In this document: positions 38,201-49,234 of the stretch, one piece after another
Layout: each line of letters begins with the position of its first letter
Position numbering within the stretch: the stretch's first letter is position 1
Origin: Euonymus europaeus
Taxonomy: Eukaryota > Streptophyta > Magnoliopsida > Celastrales > Celastraceae
NCBI GenBank assembly: GCA_963580455.1
Contig: OY756957.1
Coordinates: 1,059,001 to 1,123,000 of the forward strand
Reading direction: 5' to 3'
Length of the DNA stretch: 64,000 nucleotides
Notes under the pieces: generated by a model
Told to the model about the DNA's origin: nothing
Databases searched by the model: none
The model's input: only the letters and a program-made list of their open reading frames with translations
Made by a program: the position numbers and the translations under genes

Positions 38201-40236
38201 CTGATTCATGCCCAGTGTCAAAATTAAAGAATTAGGTATTGCATCCATAACAAAACAGGGCAAGAGCATTGCAACTGCGACCCATATTATCACAAGGTTT
38301 CACAATTCATTAAAAAAAGCCATGTTCCTATTGTCTAATCCAAAACCTAGTTTTGTGGATTTAACAACTCCCTTGAACACTAAAAATTCAGTAATATTGT
38401 TTTTGGCTCCTCGGGAGAAACTTTCTTTCTATTTGCCATCACTTCTTTTCTAACCCCACTTAGCAACAGCAGAGACTGTGGTGGACCATCATCATATCAA
38501 GATGGCCTTTACATATTGATAACAGCCAGTGCGAGCAGTGACCTATTACTCACGGGTGTATCTGCCGAACATCATCAGTCAACAAGACTACAAAACGCAT
38601 TGCATTAAGTGCCACAATGCTCAACAGAGCCTATCTCTAACTATATGAATGCTTTTGAGTCCATAAGACCATCTCTAAGCACAATCAAACGCATTGTCTA
38701 TAAAGAAAAGGGTTTATATGGCAGACGATAACCAGTATGTTTTATTACCCCCGGGGTATATGGCACAACTTCTGGAGGAGCCCACTGATCCGGAACTTTC
38801 ATGAACCTATCAAAGTCATCAAACATGTTGACAACGAAAATATGGGATTTATCCAACCTGTACCCATGTGTCTTCTCCCTGGCAAGCTCTGCTTCCTACA
38901 AATAGACAGACAAAAAAATAATCAAATCAAGTAAATAACATATCTATAATAAAAACTGCCAAAACACACAGTACTAAAAAACCAGTTTAATGTAGAGTTT
39001 CACTGGTATTTCTTCCTAAGAAAGTCAAAAACCAATTTTTTATCCCCATTCCCCCCACCCCCCACCCCCCCCCCCCCCCACCAAGATTGGTGGATCACTG
39101 GATGGGGGTGAGTTTCGATGCCCAGTTTTTAAGGCCAATCACTAACATAATCCAGTGGAAGGAAGTTACTAGCATAGCTATCTCTATGTATATTGTCAAA
39201 AATATAGTTAATCGATATTATTTGACCCCTCCAAAATCATAAATATAAATACACAATAAAATTGTCAATAGCAAAGCATAACATCAAAAGTTCACAGTCC
39301 TATAAACAAAACCATACCGGGAAATAAAATAAAAAAAATTCAATATGCAGAACAGAAAGCATATCAAGGACAAAATACAAATGAAAACGGTATATTAAAA
39401 TACCTGAGGGGTGTTATACTCAATGAAGCAATAACCTAAGGTTTTTTTGGTGTCAGGATCAAGAGGCATCCACAGGCCATCCTCCTTAATCACACCAATC
39501 TGGCTAAAGATTTTGTGAATAACTACTTCAAGCTTTCCAAATTTTTCGGAGGGAACAACTGGGAGATTATCGACAACAATAATGTTTCCAAATCCAGTGT
39601 CGAAATCCATGTTGTCCTCTTGATAAACATCTTCGTCATCACTAGCCAAAAGCAACAAAAAATCAAAAACCAAAAAACAACTCAACATAACATAACCATA
39701 CTTGACATCTAGAGACAGAATAATTAAAGTGAATTTCAACATGAAGTATCTGTATGGACAGAAGATGTCCACGTCTCATGTATCCTACAAAAGTACAAAG
39801 ATAAATCCCCTCCTCTTCGAATTTTCTGGACAACAAAACAGTTCAATGTCTCTTACAAGGCACGACTAATATAGCAACTTAAGATTAGAGCACACTCAAA
39901 AAAAAAATCCACCTTCTTTCCCTATAAAAAATTTCACTATCTTTTGCTACAATTAAATTTCGGTATCCTCCTAAAAATATTCTCTCTACTTGGAATACCC
40001 TGAACAATCTTATCGAGGGCCTCCTAAAATCATCGCTGGTCTCGACCAACTAAGTCCTAGAAACACAGAGTTCAACCAAACAGAGGTTTCGAAAAAGAAC
40101 GGCTAAAGTTTTACCTAACGATGCCGAATTCCTCTCCCGGAGGAAGCTGAATAGAATCCAGATCCAATTGGGAGAGATCAATCCCGAGCCGAGACGCCGT
40201 GGCTTCGATCTCGTTCATTGTCAAAACGTCTGCCAT
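35289..40236 (-). CDS. Translation initiation factor eIF3 subunit b
   Basis: Eleven exons give 2160 nt (719 aa): 40236-40115, 39641-39404, 38895-38749, 37970-37842, 37568-37440, 37352-37269, 37178-37054, 36966-36768, 36672-36140, 35979-35871 and 35633-35289. eIF3b is a core scaffold of the eIF3 complex on the 40S ribosome. An RRM lies at about residues 58-140 (IIVVDNLP, GYCFIEY). A WD-type beta-propeller follows, with blocks such as ESFVQWSPLGTYLATVHRQG, LIDFSPGEKYLVTYS, FSWSPTD and IIWDPTGRYVATTVTS. A charged helical C-terminus (FLWRPRPPSFL, then E/K-rich) closes it. The length agrees with Arabidopsis eIF3b (about 712 aa). No defects were seen. The promoter carries a telo box and site II elements. 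Confidence 0.95.
39051..39082. repeat. Poly-C tract in eIF3b intron 2
   Basis: A nearly pure cytosine run broken by single A residues lies within the intron 38896-39403. On the transcribed (minus) strand it reads as poly-G and could form a G-quadruplex in the pre-mRNA. Confidence 0.7.
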
Positions 40237-40384
40237 GATTGCTTATTTTGCTTTAAGATTCTCCCTCTATCAAGTAGAGAGAGATGACAGCCAGATTGTA
40301 GGGAACGAAATCGGAGGAGAGTATCGCCTTCTGTAGCAATCGAACTCGGTGAGTCGGTGAAGATGCTGGGGAAATGTGAAGTGC

Positions 40385-40510
40385 TAGGGTTTTTGGTTGA
40401 GATAAATGGGTCAGTTCGACAATTTCCCGCAAGAACTTAAAAGTGGGCCGTGAAAGTTGAATGTAGGATTCACTCGTTTGGGCTTTAATTATAGTAAGTG
40501 GACAGGCCCA
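40385..40510 (-). promoter_or_regulatory. eIF3b promoter: telo box plus site II elements
   Basis: On the minus strand AAACCCTA (telo box, 40385-40392) lies about 150 bp before the ATG. TGGGCC/GGCCCA motifs occur at 40444-40449 and 40505-40510, with a TGGGCTT at about 40478. The telo box with site II is the known signature of plant translation-apparatus and ribosomal-protein promoters, so it fits this gene well. Confidence 0.65.
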
Positions 40511-40985
40511 TGAGAACAAAATAGTTTTTTTACTTGCAAGAAACAACTTTAATTTTTTTTTTAAATTTCTGTTTAAAAGTAGAGTTTATAATTATTTTTT
40601 AAAAAATTGTTTTCTCTATCCTAAAAATGTCCACAAAGATGTCTAAGGTTTCGTCCCGTGCAATTCTATTGGAATGTCTAATACTTTTTTTTTGAAATAC
40701 CACATTCTCATTGGATTGAATTGTGGGTATACATATGCTTAATCTAGTCATTATCAACCGAGTCATCCCTTGTTGGTGGAATATGTAATCCCCTACTAAA
40801 TGGATTGGGGAATTAACGATTCTCAACGTGTCAAATTAGTTTTATAATAATGTTACTACTAAGTTATAGCAAAAACTAAAAAAATAACATATGTAATTTC
40901 ATCATGCCATATTGGAAATTACCTTTAATTTATGTTAACTGAAAATTAATTCTATTATAATAATTTTACATAATATTACTCTTAT

Positions 40986-43253
40986 AAATCCCTTTGAGTA
41001 CAATGAGAATGTGCTACTGATCCTTATTGTGTTTAACGAGTTATGTCTAATGTTGAATGAGTGAAGAGAGGATTTGCTACAGATCCTCATTGTGTTTGCT
41101 GCCCAAAGACGTTGGAGGATATTGATCATATCATGCAATATTGCCCTCGTGTGAGCCATATTTGGTCTAGATTGTTGCCTATTCAAGAGCTATCCTATCA
41201 GAACTCCATGAATTTTCATGAATGGGTTATCCACATTGTTGGTGGAGAGATCGTTTGGAAAATGGGTTGTTTTGTTTGCAGTCTCTATTTGGTGCATATG
41301 AAAGTGGAGAAATGAGCTGATTTTTGAAGGTAAAACTCCCACTATGGCTTTCAAAATTGGATGGATACAATTTGTGGTGGGCTGTCGTAAAGCTCTCTTG
41401 GGGATAGGAGTCACCAAATGGCCTGCGGGCCTAGGTCCGACCATTGTTGGGTGTGACTTAACACGGATGAATGTTTCAAGGGCAATCCTAGAGTTGCGGG
41501 GGGGAGGTGGTATTCTTTGTGACGGTAATGGTCAGTGGTTGAGAGATTTTACTTTTAATGTTGGGCATTGTACCACAGTGGAAGCTGAGTTATGGGTTGT
41601 GATGTAAAAATACTTGCAAGCGCACAAGTGTACTAATGTAGCACAAAGTGTGAGTACAAGGTCGATCCCACAGGGACAAGTTTAATCAAATAATGTACTT
41701 AACCAATAAAACCAACGACAATTTAAATATGGAAAATATTTATGATTCTTTAAAACAGTGAGCAAAACAGAGTTTTAACAATTATAATGAGGAAAACCTA
41801 GGGTACAACCTTACCAAGCAATCTTATTATGAGATGCAAAAGTTAAGCATTCGATAACAATTCCAATTCAAGGGTCGATTCCTCACTCAATTATGTTATT
41901 CCATTGATCGTGGCAATAACACGTATTATCGATACCAAATTAATCCTGTTTGATCGCAGTCTTTAATTTAGTAAAAATAACTCATTACGACTAGAAGAAC
42001 TAAACAACCAATCAATCCCCTAAACCCGGATCAGAGCATTCGACAATTAATCTTCTTAATTCCGATTCTACCAAAATACATAAATACGGATCGTTTATGT
42101 GATTTGGCTAGATGAGTATAATAAACAACATAATTGATGATCAAGCAATTATGTAGAAATCATACTTTGAAGTATGATAATTAAGAACAAGAATTGAGAA
42201 TTGAATCAAAAGCTTGGAATATAGATCAAATCATCTCATAACATTCATGCTTGGCTAGGTCAAACCCTAGAAATATGTTCAGTTACAAACCATAGTAATG
42301 AATATACAAGGAAAGGAAGAAGAAACCATGGTAATATGCTCAAAGGAAGGAAGGAAGAAGATGAACAAGATGAAGATGTTGATGAGCCGTCTCTCCTCTC
42401 TAGCAAGATGATGGAACCTTTCTTTTGTGTTTTTAAGTCTTATTTATACTCCAAGTGAGTTCCCCTAGGTTAACACAAGGAAAAGACATAAAAACCTAAG
42501 TTTTTACTAATTCTGGAAATAAATTCTGGTGCGAGTGCTGTTCTAGCGCTGGAGCGCTGAAAGTGCATTCTCTTCTGCCTCAAAAATGCTGGAGCACTGA
42601 TAGGGCGCTGAAAAGGCATGTTCTCCTGGTTCTGAAACGCTGGAGCGCTAGAAAGGCGCCGAAAGGGCGTTTTTCACTGGTTTTTAACCAAATATTCTCC
42701 AATTCAACCACAACTTCACTTCAACCCTCCTACATGCAAAACACACAAAATCTCAAAGTATCAACACAATCTTAACACAAAATAATGTAAATATGTACAA
42801 ACATATGCATATAAATGTGGTATAAAATACACACATCAGGTTGTTTACCAAGGTCTCCAATTGGCTTGGTATGAATGTTATCGCAAAGTGCAACTTGAAA
42901 TGGACTCCACCTTAGTTGTAACCTGGATCACAGATTCCTCTAGTGTCCGTCCATTTGAATTTAGTGTTTCTTTGTAGAATTTTATTTAAGAAGGATTGAG
43001 ATGTCCAAGTGACTCATGTCTATCGAGAGAGGAATAGAGTGACGGATTTTCTTGCCAATGAGTTTATCAAGCATGCTAGAGGCTTGGAAATTATTCAAGA
43101 TCCTCCATGAGTTTTGCAGATTTTTTTGTGGAAAGACATGATAGGAGTTGTTTGGCCTAGGAGGATTGGTGTTCAACCACCTCTTTGTTTGTTTGAGTTT
43201 TGTTGGGGTTTTCCCCTTCCTTAGCATCAAAAATCCCTTTGAGTACAATGAGA
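40986..43253 (+). mobile_element. 5'-truncated LINE with reverse-transcriptase zinc-finger and RNase H remnants
   Basis: A 23-bp direct repeat (AAATCCCTTTGAGTACAATG plus AGA) at 40986-41008 and 43231-43253 flanks the insert, as a LINE target duplication would. Inside, on the plus strand, 41061-41315 encodes a zf-RVT segment (HCVCCPKTLEDIDHIMQYCP). 41344-41599 continues into an RNase H-like region (ILELRGGGGILCDGNG, then T-V-E-A-E-L-W-V-V). The RNase H resumes at 42844 (Y-Q-G-L-Q-L-A-W-Y...) after a nested solo LTR. Frameshifts and stops break the rest. The 3' end shows only a short A-run before the duplication. This is a dead element. Confidence 0.75.
41600..42838. mobile_element. Solo LTR nested in the LINE
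   Basis: The 1239-bp insert begins TGATGT and ends ACATCA (perfect 6-bp inverted ends of the TG...CA type). It is bounded by the 5-bp duplication GGTTG (41595-41599 and 42839-42843). Removing it together with one duplication copy gives back an uninterrupted RNase H reading frame. No protein-coding content, primer-binding site or second LTR was found, so it is best read as a solo LTR left by recombination. Near its start is the motif GGTCGATCCCACAGGGA. The parent family is unknown to me. Confidence 0.75.
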
Positions 43254-43504
43254 GGAAAATATTACTATTTTTGTTGTTCGAAATTTGAAAGGACACAATT
43301 TAAGGCCATACTTGATAGAGAAGTTTGCATCGTTGGGAGATGAGATTCAACCAGGGCTGTAAAATATATTTAAAATAATCGAATCGATAACTTTTCTAAA
43401 AAATTAACATAAGTAAAATCGGTTTATATCAATTATTAAATTAATAAAAAATAAGAAAAATTAATGTAACCAATTGTTTATAATCAAATATTCAAGACTG
43501 TTTT

Positions 43505-44240
43505 ATCTACCCTCCATCACTTTTTAAAACGTCAACAAATCAAAACCTTTTTCTAGTGTCTCTCGTTCATCTGTCAAATACTTATCTAACTCTGATTTAG
43601 AGCTATAAGTGGCATATTCAGAAGCATCACAAACTTGGAACAAATGATAAAGAACTTGTAGCACTTATTTGTGCTACTTGTGTTACTTGCGAGTGTGCTT
43701 GCAGGATATTGATCATATAAGTCTTGCAATAATTTTATCTTTCCTCAAATAAGTATGAACTAATTGTTTCATAAAAAACTAGCTCTAAATCCCGTTTGAA
43801 AATTTTCAATTTGTTTCACGGATCAAGCACCAAAGCAACATACACTAGCATATTCACCTTTGAAATGTTTCCAAAATATTTATCATATTTCACATGCATC
43901 TCAATTGCCACTTCAGAAACCACTTTATACGGATTAATTTGAGCTCATTTCAAATGATGGCGCATAACTTGAAACTAACAGAAGTATTCATTGACGATGA
44001 GATTAGTACTCCCTAAAAGTTTTGTAGTAGTATCATAAAATGTCTTTAGAAAAGGAATTAGCTTCTTATCATCCTTCCAATCATTAAGAGTCGAGCACCA
44101 ACGGCATTCCCATTAAAAAAAAAGTTGTGAAAGCCACTATCTTCACATATAGTCGATCAAATACTCGATCATAGTTCACGGCAACCTCCAACATCAAATG
44201 AGTGAAATTCCATCATGTCATAACATCTAGTCTAGACATA
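43505..44240 (-). mobile_element. Decayed hAT (Ac/RICESLEEPER-like) transposase
   Basis: Read on the minus strand with several stops and frameshifts, the segment encodes recognisable hAT blocks in order: a degenerate D-V-x-T-x-W-N-x-T-x-L-M-L box (about 44190-44235), W-K-D-D-K-K-L-I-P-F-L-K-T-F-Y-D (about 44020-44085), V-K-Y-D-K-Y-F-G-N-I (about 43875), a V-L-D-P box, and K-S-E-L-D-K-Y-L (about 43585), the start of the C-terminal dimerisation domain. It is non-functional. Terminal inverted repeats were not identified. Confidence 0.7.
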
Positions 44241-45530
44241 CAGATTTAGTAATCTCCACTTATAAGTGCTAATTAAACTACCATGATGTTAAACAAGCTT
44301 ACATCCCTAATTTGTAGTATCAAAAATATACTTTAATCGCTAAATTAATCAACTGACTGTAAGAGTCTAGAGGAGGCACTGTAAATAAAAGTTTTTTTTT
44401 AAAAAATCATGACTAAGAGCATACAATAATTATAATTATAATCCAATCTGTGGACTGAAGTGAAAGGAATCTCTATTAAAATATAAGTTTGGCACATGAT
44501 GGTACAATACTTGTCACAGTAAAAACATTATGAGATTTGTGTTAAAAATTCCATGAAGAAAATAGTTGTTATTATGTAGAGCTAAATTAGTTTCACTTGA
44601 ATGGCTACATACATAATCATGCATCTTAAATGCTATGCCTAATTGCCTATCTAGTGCGTAGGTCTCAGCTTGACCTTGCTCAACAGTATCGCTCCTCCTC
44701 CTAAGGTAGAAATATTTTCTTGTACTCTCTTGCGTAAAAAAAGTCCTCAGTAAAAAAGAAACATACATCATCAAAACTCTAATTTGTCAAAAACTTTGAG
44801 AATAAAAAGTCCTTAGCCGCAAAATAAGGCAAAGAATTTCAGTCATGGACGTCATTAAAGTACAAAACTACAAATCAATAATCCATTCTTACAAATCACA
44901 ATAATTCCCACCGATGACAACAGTTTCATACAAATCGATAATTCATAGTATACCAATCTCTTGAATTACTAAAGTAGACCCGACAAATCAATGATTGTCA
45001 AGCAAGCCCAAGCAATGGTGTGCGATTTTGGGGAGTTAGGTAATGACACTAAAGACTCTGGATTGGCATAATCAAGCAAGCCGAGCAAGAATAAGCATTA
45101 AAAAAAATCAAAGAACAAAGAGAATTATGCCTGATTTTGCGATTCTAGGGTCCAGTGCTCCACAGCAAGGCGACCTAGCCTTTAACGGTGGTGCGGTGGC
45201 TTAGGGGTACTAATGAGGTGGGTGTGGTGGTGGTGTGCAACGCAATCAGTGGTGAGTCTGAGACTGTCTGTACTACTGGTAAGTGGTAACTAGACTGCCG
45301 GATTTTATGAATTCCAATTTGTGACAAATAGATTTTTGTGCATTTAATCGAGATTTGATAACTCGAAAAATCATTAAAACTAAATCTGACACCTAATTCG
45401 ATAGCATCAGATTATGTTGGGGTTTGGCCAAATCAAGATGGATCTGGTCGGATATGCCTGATAATGACCGGGTCGGGTGGAAAAATCGGGACCGGTGTGC
45501 ACCCCATAGAATAATGTGAACGGTGCTTAG
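44241..45530. other. Intergenic region beyond the hAT relic
   Basis: No gene was recognised. It may contain further hAT-derived sequence without a readable frame. Confidence 0.4.
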
Positions 45531-45535
45531 ATTAT

Positions 45536-45567
45536 TGGGCCCGTCTAATCCAATTACTTCATTGGGC
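45536..45567 (+). promoter_or_regulatory. Site II pair upstream of the SKA2-like gene
   Basis: Two TGGGCC motifs (45536-45541 and 45562-45567), 230-260 bp before the start codon. Paired site II elements are typical of promoters active in dividing cells, which would suit a kinetochore gene. Confidence 0.5.
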
Positions 45568-45796
45568 CGAAAGGGGGCTGTAGGCTGTGTAACGCCAAGT
45601 AAATTGGGCAAAACGGGAGCTAGATCTCCTCCGTCCGTGTCCCCTCAATACGGAGGGCCCTGATCACAATTCACTTGAAAAGGCAGTTCACGCGCGCTGC
45701 ATAAACACTACATTCAAACTTCAGACTAAAGAAAGTACACAAATCGAATTTAAAAACCCCAGAGAGAGAACTCAGAGAAGAAAAAAGGAGATCGAG

Positions 45797-48489
45797 ATGG
45801 GGCATTACGAACACCACAACCAAGCTGTGGAAGGTTTGTTGAACGTGTTCTCCAAAGCTAACCACGACCTCTCGGTGGTTCAGCACAAGCTCGAGAGAGA
45901 GTTCCAACAGACATACCCTGACAACGTAAAGAATTGGAGATAAGTTTTTATTCTTGTTGTCAATGATGATTTTTGCACTGAATTTCGGTATTTTTATTTT
46001 GATTGCAAAACGCAGGCAAATCCAATGAAGCTTGTTTCCAGGATAAAGAAGATACTGGAAGATGTGTCAATATTGAAAGAACAGTGTCTTGAACTATTAG
46101 CAGCCAAGCAGGTATTTTACTTTCTTTACTTGTACTATGTTTAACTGCTGTGAAATTGAAAAATTCACAAATCAAAGTTGGTTGTATCTCATAATGCAGG
46201 CGGCCATGGTGGCCACTTGCAGTCAATCGCTTTATTATCACGGGTTCTTTAGAATTTAAGAAAATAAAAAGACGTTAATTTATTGGGGTGAAGCTGAATT
46301 TTTATAGACATAGGTATTAGAGTTGCCGGGACTGGGAGTTTGTGCATTTGAATGTTGCATCTGTTTTGTCCCTTCCAATTTTACTCCCTAACTGAGTTGG
46401 TTTACTATGTCTCTCTTTTCTGTTTGGTATTGAATCTGATGACTTAAAAGTTTTAGTATTGGCTACCATTAGTTTTGGTGTTGGCTATGTTAGTAATATG
46501 TAATGGCAATGTGTGAAGAAACCACCCTAGGCGTTCTAGATTCCCAAAGTTTCACATAATGTCTGAAAGATTGTAGACATTGGCTACTATTGATTTTTTT
46601 ATATGTTGACTATGCTAACATTATCTAAAGGCGATGTATTGTATGATGAAACTGCACTAGGCATTCTAGATTTCCAAAGTGTCACATACATAATGTAAGA
46701 AAGATTCTAAGTATGCAATCAAGCTGTTAATAAGCATCGTGAATTGATCAATACTAAAATATGATTTGGAAAGTGTGATATTGTTTTTTGTTTTGTTTGC
46801 AGGATTTGATTGATAAAGCACAGACAAGTCTGGTCAGCAATAGAAATGTACTGCAGAACATGCAAGCATTCGCGGGCATTCCTTTTACCAGCGATTCTGA
46901 TGATTCTGCTTTTACCAATTTTAACCAGGTTCCTTTCATTTTATTTTTGATGCATATAATTTCAGTTTCAATCAATATGTATCTTCCTGAAATAGGTAGT
47001 TAAACGTGAGATAAAAGGAAAACTTCATACATCATAATGCTAATGGACGGAATCTTACATATTTGAACATGAAACCTTGGGGAGGACATTCTATTGGACT
47101 CGTGAGTCGTGTCTTTGCAGAAATATTCACTCCATAGTCATTTGAGTACGAAATGCGATATTAGAAAATACCTGAAGAATCCTATAACAGCTGTAGATTC
47201 CACATTTGCAAACAGTGATACTGTTTAAAATTATTTTTGTAATTTAATTTCTTCAAGTGAATGAGGCAACTCTTTTTATGGAAGTTCCACACTTTAAGTA
47301 CATTTGTCCTAGTATTATTTTATGTGTAAAAACCATTTATTCTCAAGTCAGTTGCTGAAAGATAGAAAAACACATAAAAAAAACGTTTGTCTTTCAGTTT
47401 CATGTCTCTGGCAGCCAACTGGTATGTGTGTCTCTGTTTATGACCATACCAATGTCCTGATTTGGAAGGTTGTATATTTTCCAAGTGGTGTCTAAGAGAT
47501 TGCATCATATGCCAGCAAGCAATCAAGATTTGATTAAGGCTTTAATTATAAAAAAGCCAATGAATGGATCTTTCTGGGGACTTTTCATTTTACAAACAAA
47601 GCCTACGACACTAAACCTTATCGCAATCCCCTCTCCACGCAACAGCACAAAACAAACTCTTGCCTATTCACTTGGTTGGCTCAGAAATCTTTCATTACAC
47701 TTTTTTAATATTTGAACTGTGCAGATTATCAACGAGTGGACAACTCAAGTCAGATCAATAGCAGGTGGGTGATTAGTTGATTTGAATCTTAATTTATTTT
47801 TACTTTGAGAATTTTACTCTGTAGAGCTGAGTCTATAGTCCTGTCGAGACAGAACGTTACATTCAAAATTTTCAAGGTTTTAAGTTTATTAATTGGGACA
47901 AATTATAGTGTTAATACTACCTGCTGGAGATATACCTTTCCTGCAAACAAAAAGGCTGACTATAAAAAGAAAGAGTAATTTCTGCATAATATTTGGAAAC
48001 GAGGATAGATGGGTTTGAATGCTGTAAATGATCCAGAACCAGAGTGGTGTCAAGTGTTGCGTGTCTTTTTGCTGCTGAATGTCAAGAGCTTCGTCTTTTC
48101 TCCTTTTCATTTCAATCTCCCTAGGAAGTAAGAATGGCTGGGTGAGGGGAGAGTGGCAGGGGGCTGGGATGGAGTTACTGATCTTATGTGATGACATTGC
48201 TAAAAGTAGAATGGATTCATCATAGTTCATTCCAAGTACTTGTGCGGTTATTAATGTAGAGATGTGATCTTCCTTTTAACGAGTTGTTGTAGGAGGAAAA
48301 AAAAGGACTTTTGAGGCGTAATCAGGAACTGCAAGCACAGAACTTGATGTTTTCACCAATGACTGTTGGCATTAGTGTATCAACATTAATGCGAGATGTT
48401 ATGTTGTTTATGCAGGAAATGAGATGCATGATTCAGACTCTGAGAATATCAACCAATTGCTCTTCTCAGCTATAATTCAAAACAACTGA
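45797..48489 (+). CDS. SKA2-like spindle and kinetochore-associated protein
   Basis: Five exons, 45797-45925, 46016-46111, 46803-46928, 47725-47764 and 48416-48489, give 465 nt (154 aa). The protein is mostly alpha-helical and charged. Its N-terminal half (V-E-G-L-L-N-V-F-S-K-A-N-H-D-L-S-V-V-Q-H-K-L-E) has the heptad-like pattern of the SKA2/FAM33A family, which forms a coiled-coil bundle with SKA1 and SKA3 at kinetochore-microtubule junctions in mitosis. The second exon (K-L-V-S-R-I-K-K-I-L-E-D) continues the helix. The C-terminus is serine/aspartate-rich. Length fits the family (about 120-160 aa). Family assignment is from sequence feel and moderately secure; no catalytic motif exists to confirm it. 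All splice sites are canonical. Confidence 0.75.
46453..46706. repeat. Diverged tandem duplication (~120 bp x 2) in SKA2-like intron 2
   Basis: Two adjacent segments share an ordered set of words: GGCTAC-AT, GTTG-CTATG-TA, a CACTAGGC/CCCTAGGC-TTCTAGATT-CCAAAGT block, CACATA and AAAGATT. They start at about 46460 and 46585. It is an old tandem duplication of intronic sequence. Confidence 0.55.
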
Positions 48490-49234
48490 ACAGTTTTCAC
48501 GAACAAAGATTCAATGTCAGGTTTGTGATTGCGAGTTTCCACAGTGTTGGAATGAAGTTTCACGTTCTATTGAATACCTATGTTAACAAAAACTTTGGGT
48601 AGCAGGCCTGTAAGTGAGAGATGCTCTGTGAAATAACTACTTGAAACATCCTAAGCAGCAAAGAAATATATCATATTTTTTTTCATTATCTGCTTCTGCA
48701 TCAGAATTTCTCTTTTGCAGATTGACATATTATCATTTGTTGCTCCTGTTTACCAGATACATGGTCAAATTTACCATTATGGTTATTGAGCCAGTCAGGG
48801 TAATTTGCTCTTAACTGGTAATAATTCATGGCAGGGATCCTGGATAATGAACGTCAAAACCAAGCCCTACCAGAAAATAATTTTGCACTACAGGTTTAAA
48901 TGAGACCGTCTAACTTAGTCTGAACCAATCTGATTTGCATAATGAGCTAATGCTTCTGTTGTCAAGACTCAAACTAGACCCAACTCCCAAGTATAAAATT
49001 CATAAAGGCTGATTCTTCTGCACTCTAAATTTATATAATACCTTTATTGCTAAAATGAGATGTCAACTTGCTTTTGTAATTACACCTTAAACAATGGAAG
49101 GAATGCGTTTATAATGTGAAGTTAATGAGGCTTCAGCCATAATTACACGTTCATCAACTGGAAAATAAAGGAGAATCCATAAGCAAATATCATGCCATGT
49201 TGCTTCAACATCCCCTGCTACTTCAAAACCAGAG
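48490..49234. other. Convergent intergenic region
   Basis: 3' UTR space between the SKA2-like gene (+) and the zinc-finger gene (-). Nothing else was recognised. Confidence 0.5.

Noticed and set aside
41061..41607. Possible zinc-finger genes at 41.0-41.6 kb
   Set aside because: The cysteine pattern and following RNase H segment identify them as pieces of a dead LINE.
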